The notes under the pieces: model-generated | Seen by the model: only the letters and a program-made list of their open reading frames with translations | Told to the model about the DNA's origin: nothing | Database searches by the model: none | Shown here: piece after piece, positions 30,499 to 38,106 of the stretch | How the letters are laid out: every line of letters starts with the position of its first letter | Numbering within the stretch: position 1 is the stretch's first letter | Made by a program: the position numbers and the translations under genes | From: an uncultured Pirellulaceae bacterium | Lineage (GTDB): Bacteria > Planctomycetota > Planctomycetia > Pirellulales > Pirellulaceae | Assembly: GCA_938010615.1 (NCBI GenBank) | Contig: CALLUY010000083.1 | Location: forward strand, 1-64,000 | Direction of reading: 5' to 3' | Length of the DNA stretch: 64,000 nt

Positions 30499-31722
30499 AT
30501 GGCCAAGGAAATCAAGCAGAACGTTGTCGACAATGGCAACACAAAACTGAACGTCAATGTGGGCACGATCGGTCACATTGATCACGGCAAGACAACTTTG
30601 ACGGCTGCGCTTTTGCGTGTGCAGTCCGAAAAGGGACTCGCCAACTACAAACCGTATGACCAAATCGCAAAAGGAGGCATCGTCCGTGACAAATCGAAAA
30701 CCGTTACCATCACTGCGGCTCACGTCGAGTACCAAACGGCTGCGCGAACGTATGCCCATATCGACTGCCCCGGTCACGCGGACTACATCAAGAACATGAT
30801 CACCGGTGCGGCTCAGATGGACGGAGCAATCCTCCTGACTTCTGCTGCCGCCGGACCTCAACCACAAACTCGCGAGCACATTTTGCTTGCGCGTCAGGTT
30901 GGAGTTCCGCATCTGGTTGTGTTTCTCAACAAGTGCGATTTGGTCGACGATCCCGAGTTGATCGAATTGGTGGAAATGGAGATTCGTGATTTGCTGACGC
31001 AGTACGGGTTTGACGAAAGTCAGGTTCCGTTCATTCGCGGCAGCGCCATGTTGGCTCACGACAATCCAACCGACGCCGATTCGATTCGCTGCATCGAGGA
31101 ACTTCTCGATGCGCTCGATTCGTCCATTCCTAATCCGAAGCGTGACATCGACAAGCCTTTCAATATGCCGGTCGAGAATGTTTTCATGATCGAAGGCAGA
31201 GGCACGGTCGTCACGGGCAAGATCGAAGCGGGCAAAGTGCGTACTGGCGATCGCGTCGACATTGTCGGCCAGTCAAGTCATGGCAGCGACATCATTTCGT
31301 CAACTGTGACTCAGGTCGAAACTTTTGGCCGGATCCTTGACGAAGGTATCGCTGGTCAGAACGTGGCCTGCTTGCTTCGTGGCATTCAGCGCGAAGAAGT
31401 TCAGCGTGGACAGGTTTTGGCAGCTGTTGGTTCCGTTGTTCCACACAGCAACATCGAAACCGAGGTCTACGTTTTGGACAAGGCAGAAGGCGGACGTCAC
31501 ACTCCGTTTGGCACTGGCTACCAGCCCCAGTTTTTCTTCGGCACGACCAACGTAACCGGTCGCGTCGAAGTTCTGGACGCTGACATGGCGATGCCCGGCG
31601 ACGGAGTTCGTTTGTCTGTGAGCCTGATGCGGCCAGTGGCTTGCGAAGAGGGCTCGCGATTCGCGATCCGTGAAGGAAACCGGACCGTCGGATCCGGTGT
31701 TGTCACTAGGGTGATTGACTGA
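30499..31722 (+). CDS. tuf: Elongation factor Tu (divergent switch I)
   Basis: [86 protein letters not shown] aaaggag upstream. Confidence 0.96.
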   Translation: MAKEIKQNVVDNGNTKLNVNVGTIGHIDHGKTTLTAALLRVQSEKGLANYKPYDQIAKGGIVRDKSKTVTITAAHVEYQTAARTYAHIDCPGHADYIKNMITGAAQMDGAILLTSAAAGPQPQTREHILLARQVGVPHLVVFLNKCDLVDDPELIELVEMEIRDLLTQYGFDESQVPFIRGSAMLAHDNPTDADSIRCIEELLDALDSSIPNPKRDIDKPFNMPVENVFMIEGRGTVVTGKIEAGKVRTGDRVDIVGQSSHGSDIISSTVTQVETFGRILDEGIAGQNVACLLRGIQREEVQRGQVLAAVGSVVPHSNIETEVYVLDKAEGGRHTPFGTGYQPQFFFGTTNVTGRVEVLDADMAMPGDGVRLSVSLMRPVACEEGSRFAIREGNRTVGSGVVTRVID

Positions 31723-31733
31723 TTTTCGTTTCG

Positions 31734-31777
31734 GAAGTCATCAACCGCCTTTCGGTCGGCGGTTGTTGAAAGACTTC
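31734..31777 (+). terminator. tuf intrinsic terminator-like hairpin
   Basis: gaagtc atcaaccgcc tttcggtc ggcggttgtt gaaagacttc. Confidence 0.75.
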
Positions 31778-31919
31778 CGCCGACTGTTTTGGGCTTTATC
31801 AGCCACGAGATTTAATCGTTATACGCCATACGTGGGTACAACTCCCCAAAGCTCATTTTTCACGATTGCAGTTGTGGGAAAAAAGTGCTATTTTTTCCCA
31901 CAAATCAACCGAGTGAAAA

Positions 31920-32528
31920 ATGACAAAAAGCAATGAAAAACAGGCACTTTCAAGGATTTACGGCAACGGAAGGGGTTGGGCGTTTTCCCCAAAGGATTTT
32001 GCCGATCTAGGACGCATCGACATGGCTCTGAATCGCTTAATCAAAAAGGGTACGATTCGACGAGTCATCCGTGGAATCTACGACTATCCGCGATACAGCG
32101 AACTGCTGCAGCAGGAACTTGGCCCCGACATCCACCAAGTTGCAAAAGCACTTGCTCGCAAATTTGGTTGGCGAATTGAGGCCAGCGGACAATCTGCCGC
32201 CAACCTGATTGGCATCACCACGCAGATTCCCAGCCAGTACATTTATCAGTCGGACGGGCCGAATCGCAACTATCAGATCGACAAGACAACGCTTCAGTTC
32301 AAGCATATCAATTTCAAAGAGATTGGCTTTAAGACAGACGAAAGTGCACTCATCGTCCACGCCATACGGTCACTCGGTGAATCGAATATCACCCCCAAGA
32401 TAGTTTCGCAAATTCGCACTTGGCTGCCTGCCAAAAAACGAAAGCGAGTCCTGAAAGATACCGAGCGTGTTACGGGTTGGGTATTTTCGGCAATCAAGAA
32501 AATATGCCGCGAGGACCGCGATGGATAG
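31920..32528 (+). CDS. AbiEi-type antitoxin (DUF6088 family)
   Basis: GWAFSPKDFADLGRIDMALNRLIKKGTIRRVIRGIYDYPRYSELL...QVAKALARKFGWRIEASGQSAANLIG; overlaps AbiEii gene. Confidence 0.9.
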   Translation: MTKSNEKQALSRIYGNGRGWAFSPKDFADLGRIDMALNRLIKKGTIRRVIRGIYDYPRYSELLQQELGPDIHQVAKALARKFGWRIEASGQSAANLIGITTQIPSQYIYQSDGPNRNYQIDKTTLQFKHINFKEIGFKTDESALIVHAIRSLGESNITPKIVSQIRTWLPAKKRKRVLKDTERVTGWVFSAIKKICREDRDG

Positions 32529-33516
32529 CGTTGCCTCACTGAGCAATCAGGAACGTCGCGAACTGTTTGAACAGACAGCTCAACAGATGGGCGTAAATCC
32601 TGCCATCGCCGAAAAAGACTTCTGGGTTTGTTGGGTGCTGAAGAAGCTTTTTGAATCAGAACTTCAATCTCAACTGGTATTCAAAGGCGGTACTTCCCTT
32701 TCCAAAGTCTACGGTCTGATCAATCGTTTTTCTGAAGACATTGATCTGGTTTTGAACTGGGAACTTCTGGGCTATGAAAAGGACAGTCTTGATCCATGGA
32801 TGAAGCAACCATCCAACAACCAGCAGCACAAGTTCAACCAGCAGTTCAATGATCGAGCCCAAGCGTACATCGAGGAAACCCTACAACCATTGGTCACCAA
32901 GTTGTTAGCCAGTTGTCCCGGTGCAAAAGCCGAGGTTTCCCAACACGAACCTCAAGTCATTAACGTGACGTATCCAGCCGCGTTTAGTTTGGCGGCTCTG
33001 CGACCAGAAGTGAAACTTGAGATCGGCGCGTTGGCATCGTGGGTTCCCTCAGCACGCCACACCATTCGGCCTTACGCGGCGGAACGATTCCCTCAGGTTT
33101 TTGAAAATCCTGACTGTGAGATCGTCGCGATCACTGCAGAACGAACGTTTTGGGAGAAAGCAACAATCCTGCACCAGCAGGCTCATCGAACGTCGCCAAT
33201 GCCGCCGGGCTATTCGCGACATTATTTTGACATGTTTCACATGGCCAATAGCCCGGTAAAGCAGAATGCCTTGTCGGACCTGCCATTGTTGGCGAAAGTC
33301 GTCGAATTCAAGAATCGATTCTATCGCAGTCCTTGGGCCAAACACGATTTGGCCGTGCCCGGAACGATACGATTGCTGCCAACGGAGCAGGGCAACATTG
33401 AATTGCAGAAGGACTACATCAACATGCAAGCAATGATTTTCGATTCGCCTCCGGATTGGTCTGCAATCATCGACTCGCTTAGATCGCTCGAGTTCGAGAT
33501 CAACGCACTGGCTTAG
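32521..33516 (+). CDS. AbiEii/AbiGii-type nucleotidyltransferase toxin
   Basis: AIAEKDFWVCWVLKKLF...LVFKGGTSLSKVYGLINRFSEDIDLVL; ERTFWEKATILHQQAHR. Confidence 0.93.
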   Translation: MDSVASLSNQERRELFEQTAQQMGVNPAIAEKDFWVCWVLKKLFESELQSQLVFKGGTSLSKVYGLINRFSEDIDLVLNWELLGYEKDSLDPWMKQPSNNQQHKFNQQFNDRAQAYIEETLQPLVTKLLASCPGAKAEVSQHEPQVINVTYPAAFSLAALRPEVKLEIGALASWVPSARHTIRPYAAERFPQVFENPDCEIVAITAERTFWEKATILHQQAHRTSPMPPGYSRHYFDMFHMANSPVKQNALSDLPLLAKVVEFKNRFYRSPWAKHDLAVPGTIRLLPTEQGNIELQKDYINMQAMIFDSPPDWSAIIDSLRSLEFEINALA

Positions 33517-33558
33517 GTCACCAAGCTATTCGCGAATCATCTCGATAATTTTCGCAAC

Positions 33559-33805
33559 GAAGGTGGGCGTCACACGGCGTTTGGCACCGGCAACCAGCCT
33601 CAGTTTTTCTTCGGCACGACCAACGTAGCTTGCGGCCAGTGGCTTGCGAAGAGGGCTCGCGAAGAGGGCTCGCGATTTGCGATCCGCGAAGGAAACCGGA
33701 CCGTTGGATCCGGTGTTGTCACCAGGGTGATTGACTGACTTTCGTTTAGGAAGTCATCAACCGCCTTTTCGGTCGGCGGTTGTTGAAAGACTTCCGCCGA
33801 CTTTT
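33559..33805 (+). pseudogene. Displaced tuf 3'-end fragment plus tuf terminator
   Basis: Matches 31490-31790: cagtttttcttcggcacgaccaacgta, ...cggccagtggcttgcgaagagggctcgcga..., ggaaaccggaccgt.ggatccggtgttgtcac.agggtgattgactga, aagtcatcaaccgcc... Confidence 0.95.
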
Positions 33806-33817
33806 TATCCAAGCCAT

Positions 33818-34402
33818 CTATTCTCGATCCGCGTTGCCACTTTCGAGTTTTGCAACCAGTGCCACGAGATCAATGTCAAGCGCTGCTTGAAGCTGGCTCG
33901 CCATTGAGTGACAGTATCGCCAGTCAATTGAATCGCGACTAATTGCTACGATCCCATCAACATCCTGAATATCCTGATGTCTTCCCGCCATAAGCTTCAT
34001 CAGCAACAAATCTTCAGCGGTAGCAACAGGAATTGAATGTTCTGGCACCGGCGAAGCCCGTTGCACGACGATTTTTTCAAACCCGGACTCTCCCACTGCC
34101 AAATCGATTCGTACTTGCGTTTGAGAATCACTGATCGGCAGTAAAAAACACTGACGGAGAACCAATTCTGGATCCGGCAAAAAAGGACGAAACACTTTGG
34201 GGTCCAGTGAATCTAACATCTCGACTGCGCGAGCAACATCGCAGTCCACGATAACATCAATGTCTTCCGTTACGCGAACGCGACCTCGTATTGATGCGGC
34301 AAGCCCGCCAATCAATGCGAAATCAAGATCCTGCTGGTCAAGCATTTCTATCAATCGTTGAAGCGTCTCTTCAATCTGCTGATTCACAACGATCTTCACC
34401 AA
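33818..34402 (-). CDS. Nucleotidyltransferase-fold protein (AbiEii/DUF6036-like)
   Basis: FALIGGLAASIRGRVRVTEDIDVIVDCDVARAVEML...ATAEDLLLMKLMAGRHQDIQDVDGIV. Confidence 0.85.
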   Translation of the reverse strand: MVKIVVNQQIEETLQRLIEMLDQQDLDFALIGGLAASIRGRVRVTEDIDVIVDCDVARAVEMLDSLDPKVFRPFLPDPELVLRQCFLLPISDSQTQVRIDLAVGESGFEKIVVQRASPVPEHSIPVATAEDLLLMKLMAGRHQDIQDVDGIVAISRDSIDWRYCHSMASQLQAALDIDLVALVAKLESGNADRE

Positions 34403-34634
34403 CTAACACGAAGGCTTTTCGGAGCTTCTTACGAAGTACTATTTTTTCTTCGTTGCGACTGATTTCAGCAGCATGTCCCATCGGTCGCGCCGGCCTCATC
34501 GACCAAACCTGATTGAACAGGGCAGCGTATCGCCGAAATTTTTCATCAGGAGACTGCTTCTTATCCACGTCAAGCTGCATTGGCTCGACGATCAAGCGGT
34601 ACGAATCCCAGTTTTGTTTTGGCGCGAAAGACAT
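34371..34634 (-). CDS. Small uncharacterised protein, probable partner of the nucleotidyltransferase
   Basis: 87 aa ORF overlapping the downstream NTase gene by 32 bp in the same orientation. Confidence 0.55.
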   Translation of the reverse strand: MSFAPKQNWDSYRLIVEPMQLDVDKKQSPDEKFRRYAALFNQVWSMRPARPMGHAAEISRNEEKIVLRKKLRKAFVLVGEDRCESAD

Positions 34635-34699
34635 GCTCTAATTCTATAGACCGATTGAATCTGAGGGAACCGATTTCGTCTCAAATTGCCGCCATTCAG

Positions 34700-34779
34700 T
34701 CTCAGTTTTTCTTCGGCACGACCAACGTCACTGGTCGCGTCGAGATTCTATCGCGCTGACATGGCGATGCTTGGCGACA
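34700..34779 (+). pseudogene. Second displaced tuf fragment (internal, frameshifted)
   Basis: cagtttttcttcggcacgaccaacgtcactggtcgcgtcgagattctatcgcgctgacatggcgatgcttggcgac vs tuf 31529-31602. Confidence 0.9.
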
Positions 34780-34891
34780 GTAAAACACTCCATCCAATTG
34801 AACTTGCAATAAGTTGGCTGGTGCAAGTAAGAATGTTCTTTCGCCAGCGTCCAAGACGACCAGCTCAAATTCGAATTCCCCTGCGGAGATC

Positions 34892-35545
34892 ATGATGACG
34901 TTGAAAGCAAGAATCGACGAGTACAAACAAAAGTCAGCCGGTAAGGCGACGCCAGAAATGGTCGAAATTATGACGCGATGCAAAGCTGAACTTCAAGAAA
35001 CCATTTCGTCCCGCAGCATTCCGCAAGTCGGCGATGCGATGCCTAGTTTCAGCTTGCCCGATTCCAATGGAAACAACGTCTCTTCGCAAACGTTGCTCGA
35101 ATCGGGCCCGTTGGTGGTTTCCTTTTTTCGTGGCATGTGGTGACCGTATTGCAATTTTGAGCTGGAAGCTCTCAACAACGCGGTCGCGGAGTTCAAGAAT
35201 CTCAACACAACACTCGTCGCTGTTTCGCCTCAGACAACTGAACATAACCAAAAATTGATCGCCAAGCTAAAACTGGATTTTGAAATCCTCTTCGATGAAG
35301 ACAACGCTTACGCAGATTCGATCGGATTGAAACACGGATTCGCTGACGACCTAAAAGATGTCTATGGAAAATTTGGATTGAACCTGGACGACTTCAACGG
35401 GAACTCGAAATGGGAACTTCCTATCGCTTCCCGATTCGTTGTCGATCGGACAGGGATCATTCGCGCGGCTGACATCAACGCAGATTACACGCAACGTCCT
35501 GAACCGACTGAAACCGTCGAAGTTCTTCGCTCGGTCGCATCGTAA
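34892..35545 (+). CDS. Peroxiredoxin-like (AhpC/TSA) protein with in-frame TGA at the catalytic Cys (candidate selenoprotein)
   Basis: Two same-frame ORFs joined at TGA 35141-35143: ...GPLVVSFFRGMW[TGA]PYCNFELEALNNAV...LVAVSPQTTEHNQKL...ELPIASRFVVDRTGIIRAADINADYTQRPEP; SD ggag before ATG. Confidence 0.85.
35141..35171 (+). promoter_or_regulatory. Candidate bacterial SECIS element
   Basis: TGA, then hairpin gagct-GGA-agctc; apical loop begins 20 nt after the TGA and starts with GG. Confidence 0.65.
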
Positions 35546-35570
35546 TGCATTTCTGACAATCCATCGTTGA

Positions 35571-35760
35571 CAATACCAGCCCGACGCGCAAGTTTTGATG
35601 TTGCGCGTTTAAGATGGAATTTCTTGTTTTACTTAACAAAACAAGTGAAAATTGAAAAATACGAAGCGTTGAAATACAAGCCCGACGCGCAAGCGAGGGA
35701 TCGGGAAATCCTCGGAAATATCCCCTCGCTTGCGCGTCGGGCTTGTATTTGCGCAACATG
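35571..35760 (+). repeat. ~190-bp MITE-like interspersed element, copy 3, followed by a partial copy to about 35860
   Basis: Near identical to 27999-28190, including ttttgatgttgcgc.tttaagatggaatttcttgttttacttaacaaaacaagtgaaaattga. Confidence 0.85.
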
Positions 35761-35798
35761 AAAACGCGCAAGCGCGCAAGCGAGGGATACAGTAATCC

Positions 35799-36179
35799 TT
35801 GGAAATATTCCCTCGCTTGCGCGTCGGGCTTATATTTGCGCAACATCAAAACTCGCGCGTCGACTTGCCCAACACCGACGAAGTCGTGTTTGAAGCCGTT
35901 CTGTCGATGGATGATTTGACTCGTGTTGCCACAGGAGAAACGTGGAGCGATCAGAGCCCGGAACGCGAGGTCTTTGAGTTCACAACTGACGTCGAAATCA
36001 ACCTGGAAGGTGGCCGGAAGCATTGGTTCTCTATCTATCAGGATTTGCAAGTCGGGCAATCAGAAACGTCCTTTGCGGAATACGACAATCCTTTCTTTTG
36101 GCTTGCGAGCACCAGTAATACGCCTCGAAAAGGGTCTTACTATTGGTCCGATGATATTGGTCCGATGATGGTTTTCTGA
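35799..36179 (+). pseudogene. Truncated ORF, 5' part replaced by repeat sequence
   Basis: Reading frame enters directly from the repeat; residues DLPNTDEVVFEAVLSMDDLTRVATGETWSD... lack an independent start or signal. Confidence 0.4.
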
Positions 36180-36257
36180 CTTCGGGGGAGATACGCGTTT
36201 CCGGGTTCGATTACAGACCAGAGGCTTATGCCACCTTCTTTGCACGGCATTTTCGTT

Positions 36258-36367
36258 CCCGATCGGTAGTTTTTTAGGCTCTATGCCCCAAACAAGTGCT
36301 AAATTATCCCGATCGGTACAATTCAATGCCGATTTAGCGGACCAACCTGCAATATTCCCGATCGGTA
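36258..36367. promoter_or_regulatory. Three operator-like repeats cccgatcggta upstream of hipB
   Basis: 36258-36268, 36308-36318, 36357-36367, spaced 50 and 49 bp; palindromic core ccgatcgg. Confidence 0.75.
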
Positions 36368-36372
36368 ACATC

Positions 36373-36588
36373 GTGAGCACATCTATCAAAACATCGGAAG
36401 ACCTCGGCAAGGTCATTCGCCAACGTCGCAAGGCCGCCAAGCTGACGCAAAAGAAGGCGGCTGCGCTGGCGGGAATCGGTGTGCGATTCCTGTCGGAACT
36501 CGAACGAGGCAAACCGACGGCCCAGATTGGCAAGACCTTAAAAGTTGCACGACTGCTTGGCTTGGAGATTCAAATCAATGAGCGATGA
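36373..36588 (+). CDS. hipB: HipB-like HTH (XRE) antitoxin
   Basis: LGKVIRQRRKAAKLTQKKAAALAGIGVRFLSELERGKPTAQIGKTLKVARLLGLEIQI; GTG start; overlaps hipA. Confidence 0.85.
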   Translation: MSTSIKTSEDLGKVIRQRRKAAKLTQKKAAALAGIGVRFLSELERGKPTAQIGKTLKVARLLGLEIQINER

Positions 36589-37861
36589 ACAGCCCAGCTC
36601 AAGTGATCAGAAACTGGCTGTCTACTTCGAAACGCAGTTGGTCGGAACGATCACTTCCGACGACGGCTTCGGCATGCAGTTTTCATACAACGATGCTTGG
36701 CGAAACAGCAAGACATCCTTCCCGATTTCAACCTCCATTCCGCTCGACGCAAGCTCGATCGAAAACGAGGTTGCCAACAACTTTTTCGTCAATCTGTTAC
36801 CTGAAGAACGCGTCCGCATTCGAACTTGCAAAAAGCTCGGCATCTCGGAAGGCAATCACTTCGAACTGCTAAAACGAATCGGCGGCGATTGCGCCGGTGC
36901 GCTGACGATTGTTGACGAAGGTGCGAAACCGCCGACGCAACAGGATGAGTACGAACTGATTTCTGAAACGCAACTTGCGGCCTGGTCGGAAGGTGACCAA
37001 TACGCATTTGCCGAAGTCGCCGGAAATGATGACGTGCGACTGTCGCTTGCGGGAGCACAGGACAAACTTCCGGTCAAGGTTGTCGACGGAAAACAGTTCT
37101 ATCTCCCGAAAGGCAACTCTCCTTCCACACAGATCCTCAAGTTCGCGTCTCATTTTTCACACCTGCCAGAGAACGAAACCTTCACGACGATGCTGGGCCG
37201 TGCGGCGGGAGTCGAAACGGTGAATATCTCGCTTTACCAGACCAGCGAATCTCGAATCGCAGTTATTGAACGCTACGACCGAATCGCCAACGGCGAAACG
37301 TTCACTCGAATTCACCAGGAAGACTTTTGCCAGGCACTCGGCGTCCATCCGCAGCGCAAGTACCAACAGGAAGGTGGCCCTAATCTTCAGGACTGCGTTG
37401 AACTGATCAAGAACGTGTGCTCGTTGCCGATCGTGGAGCTGGAGAAACTGATCCGCTGGACGATGTTCAATTGGCTGGCCTACAACACCGATGCTCACGC
37501 GAAAAATATTTCGCTGCTGTTTGTTGACGGGCAGACCAAACTGGCTCCATTCTACGACCTCGTATGCACCAACAACTATCCGCAGCTCAGCAAGCGGCTG
37601 GCGATGAGCATCGGAGGCGAATTTATGCCAGGAGCGGTTCATCCACAGCATTTGGAGCAGTTTGCAAGCGAACTGGATATCGGTTCTTCGTACGTCAACG
37701 AGCTGGCCATTGAAACGGTGGATCGGCTGCAAGCTTCGATGAATGAAACGATCGTCGAGTTCAGAGACCTGTTCGGCGATTCGCCGATCTTGCAGCAAAT
37801 TCCTGTCGTCGTTCAGAAGCGCTGCAAGCGAGCCCTAAAAGATTCCCTTTTCAATAGATGA
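36578..37861 (+). CDS. hipA: HipA-like kinase toxin
   Basis: LLPEERVR...FELLKRIGGDCAGAL, RLSLAGAQDKLPV, HQEDFCQALG, FNWLAYNTDAHAKNISLLF. Confidence 0.93.
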   Translation: MSDEQPSSSDQKLAVYFETQLVGTITSDDGFGMQFSYNDAWRNSKTSFPISTSIPLDASSIENEVANNFFVNLLPEERVRIRTCKKLGISEGNHFELLKRIGGDCAGALTIVDEGAKPPTQQDEYELISETQLAAWSEGDQYAFAEVAGNDDVRLSLAGAQDKLPVKVVDGKQFYLPKGNSPSTQILKFASHFSHLPENETFTTMLGRAAGVETVNISLYQTSESRIAVIERYDRIANGETFTRIHQEDFCQALGVHPQRKYQQEGGPNLQDCVELIKNVCSLPIVELEKLIRWTMFNWLAYNTDAHAKNISLLFVDGQTKLAPFYDLVCTNNYPQLSKRLAMSIGGEFMPGAVHPQHLEQFASELDIGSSYVNELAIETVDRLQASMNETIVEFRDLFGDSPILQQIPVVVQKRCKRALKDSLFNR

Positions 37862-37900
37862 CAGGGATTTTCAGGTTAACCAAAATAGGCTCGATGGAGT

Positions 37901-38104
37901 TTAGTCGGAAACGACAACGATATTGCTTGAATTTGTATCGCTGTCGAAGTGCAACTCGACGCGCCCGTCCTTTAGTTGTTCCAAAACGTCGATCACGCGT
38001 TGATCAATCTGGCTGTGATCGGTGCCGTCTCGAGTCACGAACTCTTCGACCATCTGACGCAGTGCAATCGGTGATACATGTGAGTGGGGTATCTTCATCG
38101 TCAA
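37901..38104 (-). CDS. YheU (UPF0270) family protein
   Basis: MTMKIPHSHVSPIALRQMVEEFVTRDGTDHSQIDQRVIDVLEQLKDGRVELHFD. Confidence 0.8.
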   Translation of the reverse strand: MTMKIPHSHVSPIALRQMVEEFVTRDGTDHSQIDQRVIDVLEQLKDGRVELHFDSDTNSSNIVVVSD

Positions 38105-38106
38105 CT

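Noticed and set aside
35255-35545. ORF track calls a separate 96-aa protein starting MIAKLKLDF
   Set aside because: It is the C-terminal half of the peroxiredoxin, in the same frame as the upstream ORF. The M is a TTG (Leu) codon in the middle of the domain.
35475-36059. 194-aa minus-strand ORF containing KPDAQAREYF...SLARRA repeats
   Set aside because: It runs through the interspersed repeat copies and antisense to neighbouring sequence. The protein is a translation of the repeat.
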